From positions 22,072,001-22,136,000 of the forward strand of contig OX485809.1 of NCBI GenBank assembly GCA_950295325.1: DNA of 64,000 nt. Direction: 5' to 3'. The notes under the pieces were generated by a model that saw only the letters and a program-made list of their open reading frames with translations, had not been told where the DNA came from and searched no databases. The stretch's first letter is position 1, and every line of letters begins with the position of its first letter. Position numbers and translations under genes: made by a program. This document shows positions 1-10,919 of the stretch, in pieces. Source of the DNA: Polytrichum commune (taxonomy: Eukaryota; Streptophyta; Polytrichopsida; Polytrichales; Polytrichaceae).

Positions 1-1
1 C

Positions 2-718
2 GACCCAAATTGGTACGACAACCTTCAACCTCTAGTAGGCCCTTTTCCAGATTCGCACGTCATCACACACTTTAAGGTGGACACCATTATATACGATGAA
101 CCCACAATACCACCAGAATTACGAATCGAACCACGCACAGAAAGCCGTGACATCCGCATACTATGTATACATCACAAAACCACATCATTCGGTCCGATAA
201 ACTACACACACCAAATGGACATTATTGGCAACACCTTACAAATACCCACTATTTTTAACACAACGGCGCCACCCACACCAATAAACACCCTAGTAAACTG
301 TAACAAAAAATGGTCCCAACTCATATACCCTCCCCCACCTACGACTCAAGTTACTAACGTCCCCATCATCACAAACCAAGACATATGCCTTCCCCTCAAA
401 TATCAACCATAGTTTTGCTATTACACAGACGGATCCTTCATCCCACCCAAAGAAACAACCCAAGGACACTGGAAACGAGAAAAAACAGGATATGGCATAT
501 ATAACCCTTTCAAAAATCTCCAAATCGCAGAAAGACTACCCGGACTCCAAAATATACTAAGAGCCGAACTAATGGCTATACACCATACCCTCCGCCTCCT
601 CACTACCACATATTGAAATGAACCGGCACACATCTTCACAGATTGTCTTAATGTACTATACCTACTAAACACACAAACAAAACATCCAACTCTACATAAT
701 AGCCACCCGGACAAAAAG
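2..718 (+). pseudogene. LINE ORF2 remnant: linker and first half of RNase H
   Basis: An open frame runs in from the window edge, stops at a TAG at 410-412, and continues in the same frame to 718 through a TGA at 616-618. After the TAG it reads YYTDGSF (first catalytic Asp of RNase H), then RAELMAI (the Glu) and FTDCLNVLYLL (second Asp). This is the RNase H domain that follows reverse transcriptase in plant LINEs of the type with a C-terminal RNase H. The frame ends abruptly at HPDKK, and the rest of the domain is found on the opposite strand at 1533-719. Two internal stops and the inversion make it a dead copy. The reverse transcriptase itself would lie left of the window. Confidence 0.8.
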
Positions 719-1533
719 GGTGGGGACTTATATGGGTGTCCTAGTATGCATAATATGTCAGGTTTGAGCCTAGCGTTACAGTGACATCTTTGGGTGGTAC
801 ATGTGCATGGAAGTAACCATGATGGTACTGTGTTTTCTTGGGGGAGCTCATTATATGTACCTGCATTCATGAGTGTGTAGTATCTTGTCTTTTTGTTGGA
901 GATGAGAAGTTTGCGTATTTCCCATACGGCTTTGTTGTGTCTTTTGGTTATTAGGGCGTGTATATGTTGTTGTTTACATTTGAGGAGTACATGTAACCAT
1001 GTGTCTGCTTCTTGTGTGTTGCATATGGGGCACGTATGTGAGGGGTATGCATTTCTTCCGAAGAAGAGTTGTTTTCTGGCATGTCCCATGTATTGTCCGG
1101 TTCTGAATTTGACTAGGCATGTTTTTTGTTTATCTGTAATAATCGGGTTGTTCCAAAAATCGTTTGATAGTGTTTTGTCAATATCTTTGTTGTCTAGCCA
1201 CTTATGTAGTTGATGTGTTTGGGTTGCTATAATGGATAGGTTATGTTTTTTGTCATGTTTAGCGATGTATTTACCAAGGTGTCGGATGGGGCCTTTATCT
1301 GGTGTTTCTTGCATTGAGTGCCACCAATCTTTCTGTAGGTAGTATGGCGTGGGGTGTGCATGTTCGTATGTGGTTGTGGCATCTCTATGTTCGAGTTCAC
1401 AACCCATTTTGGCTAATTTGTCCGCTTGTTCGTTACCACTAATGTTTGTGTGAGCTTTGACTTTATGGAGTGTGGTGGTTTGTGAGCGGGATTGCAACAT
1501 CTCATTTATAGATTCGAGTATCTTTTTGTCCGG
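719..1533 (-). pseudogene. LINE ORF2 remnant: second half of RNase H and zinc-finger tail, inverted
   Basis: The minus strand reads PDKKILESINEML, then HKVKAHTNISGNEQADKLA. This is the last RNase H motif, with the H...GNxxAD signature, and it continues directly from the HPDKK where the plus-strand half ends. A zf-RVT-like cluster follows (HTCPICNTQEADTWLHVLLKC), then RLKPDILCILGHPY, a usual sequence near the end of these proteins. The coding match ends near 725. The upstream part of the long minus-strand frame (1534-1686) is not LINE; it belongs to the neighbouring MULE end. The order of the two halves fits a simple inversion of the 3' segment, flanked by a 12-bp inverted repeat (707-718 and 1522-1533). 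Confidence 0.8.
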
Positions 1534-2278
1534 ACGACACTTGTATGTGAGCGGTGAGCAGAGAGCGGAAAGGATGTAAAAATAGCAAAGTTCTCTGACT
1601 AAAGTTAGGCATATGTAAAAAGATTCGAATATACCCAGAATATTCCAAGAATAGTAAAAAATATGACCTATTTCCGTGGAATGCATAGGTCAAAAAATAA
1701 ACAAAAGGCCCTGAATTTGAAATGGTCTCATTAAAATTGGAAACCGGGAAGTGCTAAAATGATAGAAACATTGTGATATAATAGATAAGTAAATGATTAA
1801 AACCAAGGATGATCCCAAGAAAGAATATATGAAAATGATTTTTTCGAGATTGGTATAATTGAAGTCCGAATCATCTAGGAAATTGGCAACACGGAAGTAG
1901 AGTTGATAGACATAGGAAGCACCTCCAAATTGAACATGTAGTGTTCATCCGGGAGAGAGACACATGGCACAATTGAGTATTGTAATACAACATTTTGAAG
2001 GGAATAAAAATAATCCATGAGATTATATTTATTATAGCAAATTGTGTAAAGCATGATATGGATGGTATAGTTGATTTGAGAATACACAACATATATTGAA
2101 CTGCTACCAAGATTTAGATGCTCAATCTGACCAGGGTGGAGACAAACTGACAATCTTATATTACTGAGTGCAAATCTTATATTACTTAGTCAATGCCGGA
2201 CTCGATTAGAAACATGGATGAATAGGCACTACTTCATCGACCAGGTTGATTTTAGAAAGGGCACTCCTAGACTAATTC

Positions 2279-5200
2279 CTAGGTCCGATCCAAAGGGTGA
2301 GTTAAGATTCCACTCTCGAGGACTACTTTGACCTCGTTGAAACTGAAGGTTGGCGCGTGGATGAAAAGGTCTACATCTGGATTGCGATGGCAGACCTTTA
2401 AAAGGATGAAGTAGACATGTTTGCAATACGAGAACTGATTCCTCCCTCGAAAGTTGGTCATTGTCTTCTTGAATGCGGGGCAGGTGCAACTTGGAAGGGA
2501 GCTGATGGTGATCTGGTATTGTGTCACGTCGGGTGGCGTCATCGAGTCTAGCGCAATGATGCAACCATGGCCAGGGTGAGGAATCATTGTGACCGAGCGG
2601 AGTTGAGCTTTGAGGGAATCCGAAGAGCCCATGGATAGCCTCTGCTGAGGGTTTGGACGGGTTGCAGTGCGCTTGACGATCTTCCCTCTCTTGCTAGGAT
2701 ACCTGTCTGCATCCGCGGGCACCGGCACGGAGTCTAGATTTGCCGGAGACGGGGCTGTGGAAAAGAGCCTTCTGGGCGAGACCGGCACTTTCTGCGGCAG
2801 TTGGAATCCGGCTGCTTCGAGGGCCAAGATCTCACATTGCTTGAGGTTTGTACCAAGTTTCACTGGCCAAACATCCGGAATGCTTGGTCTCTCCTGCTGC
2901 GCAGAGTATTGAATGACCCATTTGCGCCTCCTACCCTTGACGCACCTCTCGATATCATCTGAGCAGAAGAAGAATTTTGTGGACTCTTTCACATTCCTCC
3001 TAGTGCTGTGCCATAGACCGGTGTACGTAGGGGCGGGGGTTGATTTCACACCCCTTACGATTCTCTCAGTACACTTCTTTTTGGTGACAGCTCTCTGGTC
3101 CCAACAACATTTGGCAGAAGTCTTTGGCAACCGAGCGATGTGCCACTCCTTCACGTTCACCCTAGTCTCCTCGACAACAAAGACGTGCCGGATCCGTCCC
3201 TTGGGGGTGGGGGACGGGATGACATCGTTGGCATGTGGCGCTGGGGGTGCAATTTTCTGGACATCGGAATCTTCCTCTTCAAGAATTATTGGCATGTGAG
3301 TGGAACGAGTCCTGACAGCCCTACCAATGCCACGGGGATGCGAGAAGTTGACCTTATCAGGCCTGTGCGACTCTTCATCAGCTCCAAGGGGCAGGTCTAG
3401 CTTCCGCTTCATCGAGCCAAACACTTCCTCTCCCGCCATGTGAGGGTCGCGTGTACAGAACTCGTCGGCTCCGGGCATGTCTAGCATGGGGTCCTGGAGG
3501 ACCTTAGGGTCACCTGTTTTCTGGGCCCTACGTTTCGCCATCCGCAGCCTTAGCTCTTTCTTGCTCGGTCCAGTCCCGCCCATGTCGCCCTTCAAGTACT
3601 GGTAGTAATTGACGACCTGTAGGAATGCCCGGATATAGTCATCCACCGTGGCGACATAAAGATCACCGCCATTGTTGCCGGATGCTTGAAGCCACTTGTT
3701 GTGGACAGTCTCCGCAAGGTTGCAAGACGGCATCTCAGCAAGTTCTACCTCCGTGAATTTCTGGGCATCGCATGCAAGGTCAAGTTAGCATAAAATTCAG
3801 AACTATATAACCCTTCAAAGTCCGGATTGATGTTCATGGCAAAAATCGAATGAGCTTACCCCTGTCATAAATCCACCCCATTGGCGATAGCGGAAGTGCC
3901 AAAAGGCAAGCCACAACTCCAATTTACTCAACGTTTTTTCAATCACGGCCCCAGCGGATACCCACCAGGCCCTCAGCCCATGGTAAAGACTCTCGGCCTC
4001 GGCTAGCGTCCGTGCCGTCCTATACTGGTGGCACATCTTCACGTGTTGTTCCCTCATGTTTTCAGCGATGTGTTTGTCCGTGTATTTCAACATGGACTGG
4101 GTCCAGTGAAACTGACAAGTCCTCTCTCGATCGTCCATGCGATCCTCCTTCTTGCCGTTCCCGTATACGACCCGGACGGCATTCCAGTTTGCCTGCGCAC
4201 TGTCCGCCATGAATCCTTTGAAGTAAGGCCTTTCGACGCCATGTCTCTCCATCACTGCGTTGAGGTTTTTCCAGAACACCACCTGCGCATCAATATCCTC
4301 GGATTGCATGTCGCAACATGCGATGGTCATCACACGGCAATAAGTCGAGTCGTAAACATGACAAGCCATGGTGGTCCACTGCCTCACCCGTTTGACGTGG
4401 TCGAACATTATCCAAGCATTCTCGAGGTCCCCCTTGGGCTGCATTCGCTTCACCAAGTCCACCCCACTTCCAGGCCCCACCTCCGACATCTTGAACACGA
4501 AGACCTTGTCAAGCTCTGCACCTTGACCGGGAAACATGTTCTTTTGCACAAAAGCCCAGTTGCTGAGACCCCGCAACTTGGTAATGCTATCCATCACACC
4601 ATACCTCCTCAAGTATCTAAAGGTGACGACCTTATTCCGGATGTTGGGCGAGGCCATGTCCTTGCATCGGTCAAGCACCGGAACGAGTTCCTCAAAAGTA
4701 AGCGTCTTTGGCGGATCGTCCTCGGACCTCAACAAGTAGTTGCCAACAAGCATCTTATTTGCTTCCAACACAACTGCACTCTTCGTGGCATGTGGAGTCT
4801 TCTCGATCTGATCTTTGATGAGGCTACTAATTTTGACCTTCGTATCTCTATAGTCGCCAACTTTAACAGGATGCTCATGGGTTCCAAGGTGGATGCAAAC
4901 ACGGGTGTTGTTACGCTTGCCCGATACATAATAGATCTTAGCTCTACAAGTGGCAAGACAAGCGGGAGGTTCCTTACACACCTTGCAAACCAGAGTCGAA
5001 TATTTGGGAGGACCCTGGCCAACAACAAATGCTTGCAAGGTACATCCGTCAAACTCAGTCTCGTTCACTTCGAAGATGCGATGCTCACGGGTCAGGTAGG
5101 CGCACTCCTTATTCTCACACCGCAGGTGACCGACACAACTTGAGAACCGAAAAGAGAGACCCATATCATTAGTGATGTTGGTCGTGATAGTTTTGGTCCA

Positions 5201-6019
5201 AACATGACCATCGTATCGTTTATCCATGCCCTGCATAGATTTTGCTTGCGTCTGTGAGGCTGAAGTACCGGCAAGAGGCAACTCAAACATGACATCACCG
5301 TTAAATATTGCAGGCAAGTACTGAACTCTCTCATGTCTAATGGAACTGTAGTCAAGCTTCTTTAGGAGATTCTTCTTCCCTGGCCTAGTAGCCAGCTTTT
5401 TCAAACAGTCTACGATACTGACGCACACACATGAAGAAGGCGGTTGCAATGGAAGACACTTATCTGAAACAACTACAGGAGACTTCGACTGACCAGAATG
5501 GTTGGGTGGACTAGGAACGAAAGGCGTGGATTTGCGAGGACTGTCATCGTTGTCTGATGAAAGGGTGATGACTGAATTAAAAGTGTCCGGTTCGACCTTA
5601 ACTTTTGCAAGAAGAGGAGTCTTTGGTCCTGGCTCTACCTTGACCTTTACATCAGTAGGAAGAGGGGTATGCATAGTGCACGTAGATGAACGGCTAGGGG
5701 TAAGAATTTCTGTAGATGCTGCCATCTGGGAATCTGTCAATCCATAGACCCTATACCTGCCGGGAGCAAGTCTCCACATCTTGCAGTCATTTTCATCACG
5801 AATTGATAACTGGCCAATTGTGTGAGTTAGTTCAGACGTGAGGTCATCGAAAACCTCCTCCTCAATACTAATAGTGTCTTCTAGAAAAATGAATCTAAGA
5901 CTCAAACGCTGACTAGACACTGAAGCATGTCCGTTCTCATCCACGCGAAAGGTAAGAGGAATGCCCATGCCATGGGCGCGGAGCACAGCCAACGCAGCGG
6001 TTGAGACTGAATCCACCAT
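2279..6019 (-). CDS. MULE transposase with C-terminal SWIM zinc finger
   Basis: Two exons, 6019-3860 and 3760-2279, are joined across a 99-bp GT-AG intron; the junction reads FMTG/KFTE in phase. The product is about 1213 aa. The start at 6019 was chosen because similarity to copy 2 begins there; an upstream Met at 6076 also exists. Residues 1-130 form a conserved N-terminal region I cannot name. The DDE-type core is visible at about 536-700: YDSTYC (Asp ~557), FMADSAQANW (Asp ~606) and CQFHW (the C..H pair of MULE transposases). The SWIM finger is CTC (1145, 1147) followed by CKH (1166, 1168). The family cuts and pastes its own DNA in the nucleus. Both exons are open, so this copy could still make protein. 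Confidence 0.85.
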
Positions 6020-6525
6020 GGCGAGTAGAGACTGAGACCAACTCAACTGGATTGATATTGCTATGTAGAAAGGCAATCAAGAGAGGCGCGTGCCAATGCA
6101 TTTATTGAATTGATAATGGCCTACTCTAGAGCATCACCAGCTGATGAGAATGGAGTTCGATAATTTAGAGGCTTGTAGGATAATTGGCTGTTTGCTAAAA
6201 TTATTATAGCAGCTGTAAAATTCATGGGCAAGGGTGATGGAAGGTATGTCAGCGCATAAATAGCTGTGTGGAATGTGTGGCAACCGAATTTAGGCACAGC
6301 CGACGTCATTTATTGGATCAATTAAATATCTATCTAATTTAGAATAAGAGTTTTAGATGTAAGTCGATTGCCCTTGGCCGCAATTTGAAGGATGAAAATA
6401 ACAATTATGCGATATTTTAAGTAAATCATTGAAGGGGTACATTAAATTGGAATGTAGTGGAGATTTAGACAAGCTGCAAAACACCATAAAAGTCCTCTTA
6501 GATTTCAGAAAGATGAGCTGAGTTT

Positions 6526-6858
6526 GTGAATGAGGTAGTATCTCAAATGCATGCCGTGTATTCATTGGACGGTGTGACACCTTTGATCGCAAAGCGAAGG
6601 AGAAGGAGAAAACCCCTATTCTCTAGTTCAAAGCAGATTAGGCGTGCTAGGATGAGAAATGCAGAGACTAATAGAATGCGGTTTGCAAATTTGGACGGTA
6701 CCGTCAAGTCGTTAACGAGCCAATTTGCCAAGCTTCCAGTCGAGATTGTACAAAATCAAGTTGTCAAACAAGAAGTTACTTTACTTTCCCACTCAAAGTG
6801 TGAGACCGAGCTCCAACTATCGGTGGACTTCAGTATTGTTGAAGAGTCAGGTATTTGA
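6526..6858 (+). CDS. Small basic bZIP-like protein, divergent partner of the MULE transposase
   Basis: A frame of about 110 aa contains KRRRRRKPLFSSSKQI followed by RRARMRNAETNRMRFANLDG and TVKSL. The arrangement (basic block, S-x-x-R-M-R, then Leu/Val at heptad-like spacing) resembles a bZIP basic region and one or two zipper turns, but the invariant Asn is replaced by Ser, so this is a similarity and not an assignment. Related frames occur at 57704 and 58530. The copy at 57704 sits at almost the same distance from its transposase as this one (about 0.5 kb, divergent). A donor-like GTATTT follows at 6850 and an acceptor-like CAG near 6977, so a second exon is possible. Confidence 0.5.
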   Translation: MNEVVSQMHAVYSLDGVTPLIAKRRRRRKPLFSSSKQIRRARMRNAETNRMRFANLDGTVKSLTSQFAKLPVEIVQNQVVKQEVTLLSHSKCETELQLSVDFSIVEESGI

Positions 6859-7084
6859 TTGCCCAATCATTAATTATTGTTGTTTTTGATATTATAAATT
6901 TCCAATTAGATTAGGTTGGAGCCATATGTATTGCTAGCCAAACCAATCAACTAAAGTCCATCCATTGCTGTCCCAGGAAACCGGCAGAGAAAGGAGTTGT
7001 TCACAACGACAACAACCAAGCAATTTGAACCGAGCCAGGGTATGTTGTCTGAACATGAGGTGTAAGATTTTGTTATTGATATTT

Positions 7085-9044
7085 TTTTAGGAAGTGTTTG
7101 CGAAGTGAGGCCACCGAGTCTGAGTCATGTTCAGAGTTCGTGAAGGGTATTGGATGGTGGTGGTCGGGTCCGACCACCACCACTGGATTTTATTTTTTTT
7201 GAAGTGTTTGCGAAGTGAGGCCACAAAGTTGGAATCAATTTCACGGTCCGTAAAGGATGTGGATGGTAGCGGTCGGGTCCGACCACCATCTCTGGATTTT
7301 TTTTTGAAGTGTTGGCGAAGTGAGACCACCAAATCGGAGTCAAGTTCAAGGTTCGTAAAGGGTGTGGATGGTGGTGGTCGGGTCCGACCACCACCTCTGG
7401 ATCTTTTTTTTTGAAGTGTTTGCGAAGTGAGGCCACCGAGTCTGAGTCAATTTCACGGTTTGTATAGGGTGCGGATAGTGGTGGTCGGGTCCGACCAACA
7501 CCTCTGGATCATTATTTTTTTGAAGTGTTTGCAATGTGAGGCCACCAAGTGAGAGTCAATTTCACGGTTCGTAAAGGATGTGATGGTGGTGGTCGGGTCC
7601 GACCACCACCTCTGGATCATTTCTTTTGAAGTGTTTGCGAAGTGAGGCTACCAAGTCTAAATCAATTTCACGGTTCGTAAAGGGTGTGGATGATGGTGGT
7701 CGGGTCCGACCACCACCTTTGGATCATTATTTTTTTGAAGTGTATGCAATGTAAGGCCACCAAGTGAGAGTCAATTTCACGGTTCGTAAAGGGTGTGATG
7801 GTGGTGGTCGGATCCGATCATCAGCTCTGGATCCTTTCTTTTGAAGTGTTTGCAAAGAAAGGCCACCGAATCGGAGTCAAGTTCAAGGTTCGTAAAGGGT
7901 GTGAATGGTGGTGGTCGGGTCCGACCAACACTTCTGGATCATTATTTTTTTGAAATGTTTGCAATGTGAGGCCACCAAATGAAAGTCAATTTCACGGTTC
8001 GTAAATGATGTGATGGTGGTGGTCGGGTCCGACCACCACCTCTGGATCATTTCATTTGAAGTGTTTGCGAAGTGAGGCCACCAAGTTTAAATCAATTTCA
8101 CGGTTCGTAAAGGGTGTGGTGATGGTCGTCGGGTCCGACCACCACCTCTGGATATTTTTTCTTTTTTCTTGAAGTGCTTGCAATCTGAGGCCACCATATG
8201 GAAATCAATTTCAAGGTTCATAAAGGGTGTGGATGGTGGTGGTCGGGTCCAACCAACACCTCTGGATCATTATTTTTTTGAAGTATGTGCAATGTGGGCC
8301 CACCAAGTGAGAGTCAATTTCACTGTTCGTAAAGGGTGTGATGGTGGTGGTCGGGTCCGACCACCAGCTCTGGATCCTTTCTTATGAAGTGTTTGCAAAG
8401 AGAGGTCACAGAATCGGAGTCAAGTTGAAGGTTCGTAAAGGATGTGGATGATGGTGGTCGGGTCCGACTACCACCTCTGGATCATTTTTTTGAAGTGTTT
8501 GCGAAGCGAGGCCACCGAATCGGAATCAAGTTCAAGGTTCGTAAAGGGTGTGGATGATGGTGGTCGGGTCCGACCACCACCTCTGGATCATTATTTTTTT
8601 GAAGTGTTTGCAATGTGAGGCCACCAAGTGAGACTCAATTTCACGGTTCGTAAAGAATGTGATGGTGGTGGTCGGGTCCGACCACTACCTCTGGATCATT
8701 TCTTTTGAAGTGTTTGCGAAGTGAGGCCACCAAGTCTAAATCAATTTCACGGTTCGTAAAGGGTGTGGTGGTGGTGGTCGGGTCCGACCACCACCTCTGG
8801 ATATTTTTCTTTTTTTGAAGTGCTTGCAATGTGAGGCTACCATATGGAAATCAATTTCAAAGTTCGTAAAGGGTGTGGATGGTGGTAGTCGGGTCCGACC
8901 ACTATCTCTGGATTTTTTTTAAGTGTTTGAAATGTGAGGCCACCAACTGGAAATCAAATTCGCTGTTCGTAGAGGGTGTGGACACTAGTGGTCGGGTCCG
9001 ACCACCACCTTTTGATATTTTTTTTTGGAAGTCTTTGCGGTGTG
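7085..9044. repeat. Tandem array of ~108-bp units with a 26-bp inverted repeat
   Basis: There are about 18 units. Each begins near GAAGTGTTTGCGAAGTGAGG, runs through TCACGGTTCGTAAAGGGTG and ends with an inverted repeat whose arms are GGTGGTGGTCGG and CCGACCACCACC, separated by GT. The arms are kept with few changes across most units, while the rest of the unit drifts and the T-run after CTCTGGAT varies in length. The short frames in this stretch are by-products of the repeat. The array is interrupted at 9044 by a hAT insertion and resumes at 10920 as a related but longer unit. Confidence 0.9.
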
Positions 9045-10911
9045 CAGGGTTGTCTATTGTGTCGTGACGGAGGGTAATCCCGGCATAATGTCGTGCCGTT
9101 ACGACACGTATCCGTCACGACATTATGCCGGATGCTGTCTTTATCCTGACGGACTTGAATTTTACTGATTTTTTTGTGTAATTACATTAACCCAATTCAG
9201 ATACGTAGGATTTACAATGTCCACGTGTGATGACATGTCAGCAAAGTAAAGGTAAAGTGGGGAAAAATTTACTAGAGCCCGTCCGCCCCCCCGTCCGCTC
9301 CGTTCCCAACCCCGTACGCCCCGTTCCCCCCCCGTCCGCGCCCCGTTCCCCCCCGTCCGCGCCCCGTTCCCCCCGTCCGCGCCCCGTTCCCCTCCCGTCC
9401 GCGCCCCGTTCCCCCCGTCCCCCCCGTCCGCGCCCCGTTCCCCTCCCGTCCGCGCCCCGTTCCCCCCCGTCCGCCCCCGTTCCCGACCCCGTCCGCCCCG
9501 TTCCCAACCCCGTCCGCCCCGTTCCCCCCCCGTCCGCCCCGTTCCCAACCCCGTCCGCGCCCCGTTCCCCCCGTCCCCCCCGTCCGCGCCCCGTTCCCCT
9601 CCCGTCCGCGCCCCGTTCCCCCCCGTCCGCGCCCCGTTCCCCCCGTCCGCGCCCCGTTCCCCTCCCGTCCGCGCCCCGTTCCCCCCGTCCCCCCCGTCCG
9701 CGCCCCGTTCCCCTCCCGTCCGCGCCCCGTTCCCCCCCGTCCGCCCCCGTTCCCGACCCCGTCCGCCCCGTTCCCAACCCCGTCCGCCCCGTTCCCCCCC
9801 CGTCCGCCCCGTTCCCAACCCCGTCCGCGCCCCGTTCCCCCCGTCCCCCCCGTCCGCGCCCCGTTCCCCTCCCGTCCGCGCCCCGTTCCCCCCCGTCCGC
9901 CCCCGTTCCCGACCCCGTCCGCCCCGTTCCCAACCCCGTCCGCCCCGTTCCCCCCCCGTCCGCCCCGTTCCCAACCCCGTCCGCCCCGTTCCCCCCCCGT
10001 CCGCGCCCCGTTCCCCCCCGTCCGCCCCTCCGTCCGCTCCCCCGTCCGCCCCATTTTTTTTAAAAAAAATTTCCCCCCCCTCTGTCCGCCCCGTTCCCCC
10101 CCGTCCGCCCCTCCGTCCGCTCCCCCGTCTGCCCCAGTTTTTTTTTTCCCCCCCCCCTTCCCCGTCCGCCCCATTTTTTTAAAAAAAATTTCCCCCCCCT
10201 CCGTCCGCCCCGTTCCCAACCCCGTCCGCGCCCCGTTCCCCCCCGTCCGCGCCCCGTTCCCCCCCGTCCGCCCCTCCGTCCGCTCCCCCGTCCGCCCCTC
10301 CGTCCGCTCCCCCGTCCGCCCCAATTTTTTTTCCCCCCCCTTCCCCGTCCGCCCCATTTAAAAAAAATAAAAAAATCCCCCCCCCCTCCGTCCGCTCCCG
10401 TTCCCCCCGTCCGCCCCCGTTCCCGACTCCGTCCGCTCCGTTCCCCCCCCCCCGTCCGCTCCGTTCCCGCCCCCGTTCCCGACCCCGTCCGCTCCGTTCC
10501 CGCCCCCGTTCCCGACCCCGTCCGCTCCGTTCCCGCCCCCGTTCCCGACCCCGTCCGCTCCGTTCCCCCCCCCACCCCCGTCCGCCCCACCCTCGTCCCC
10601 CGTCCGCCCCACCCTCGTCCCCCGTCCGCCCCACACCCTCTTTAGTCGTTTTTTACTACTTTGATTTTAACAAAATGGTAAACAAAATGGCAAAATGATT
10701 TACCTGGCGCTAGGCATATCCACGACCACGTCGACGTTTTCTGCCACATAGGACGCCACCTTGGCAAGAAGGTAAGTATTTTACCCACCCTAGTCCGTTC
10801 CCCCTATGTTGACCCTACATGGACCCTATTGTGTCGTGACGGAGGGGTCCGTCACGACACGACACGACATGACGGCACGACACCGTCATGACGTCGCGAT
10901 AGACAACCCTG
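9045..10911. mobile_element. Nonautonomous hAT-type element
   Basis: The ends are CAGGGTTGTCTAT at 9045 and ATAGACAACCCTG at 10911, a 13-bp terminal inverted repeat. They are flanked by a perfect 8-bp direct duplication GCGGTGTG (9037-9044 and 10912-10919). An 8-bp duplication and a CAGGG-type end are characteristic of the hAT superfamily. Subterminal sequences hold further inverted repeats of TGTCGTGACGGA and a 16-bp hairpin (9080-9095 with 9116-9131). There is no transposase; the interior is almost entirely a C-rich minisatellite. The insertion lies inside the satellite, exactly at the change from 108-bp to 322-bp units. Confidence 0.9.
9278..10632. repeat. C-rich minisatellite inside the hAT element
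   Basis: About 1.35 kb of variants of the short unit CCCGTCCGCGCCCCGTTCCC form higher-order blocks of about 220-250 bp (for example, 9420-9660 resembles 9660-9900). From 10045 on, islands of T/A runs flanked by C runs are inserted about every 130-170 bp. The strand asymmetry is extreme: C runs on the plus strand, so G runs on the minus strand. This gives strong potential for G-quadruplex or R-loop formation. Long frames on both strands (Pro/Arg-rich one way, Gly/Arg/Thr-rich the other) are produced by the repeat and are not genes. Confidence 0.9.
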
Positions 10912-10919
10912 GCGGTGTG

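Larger units (their letters stand above)
1534..7080 (-). mobile_element. MULE-like DNA transposon, copy 1
   Basis: The left edge is set by homology with copy 2. From about 1538 the sequence ACTTGTATGTGAGCGGTGAG matches that at 52928, and the similarity continues through the 3' non-coding part and both transposase exons. The terminal zone is rich in GAGCGG/GCTCTCC-type repeats. The element carries a two-exon transposase on the minus strand and a small divergent basic frame near 6526. The right edge is uncertain: I see no clear inverted copy of the left end before the satellite array starts near 7085, so the value given is an upper limit. No target duplication was found. Confidence 0.65.

Noticed and set aside
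4028-5143. 371-aa plus-strand frame opposite the MULE transposase
   Set aside because: Antisense shadow of the conserved minus-strand transposase exon; the same kind of shadow occurs at 55190 and 54136 in copy 2.
9162-10636. Long frames rich in RTG/NGARTG or PRPVP repeats on both strands
   Set aside because: They are translations of a short C-rich tandem repeat, open in several frames at once, with no domain and no start context.
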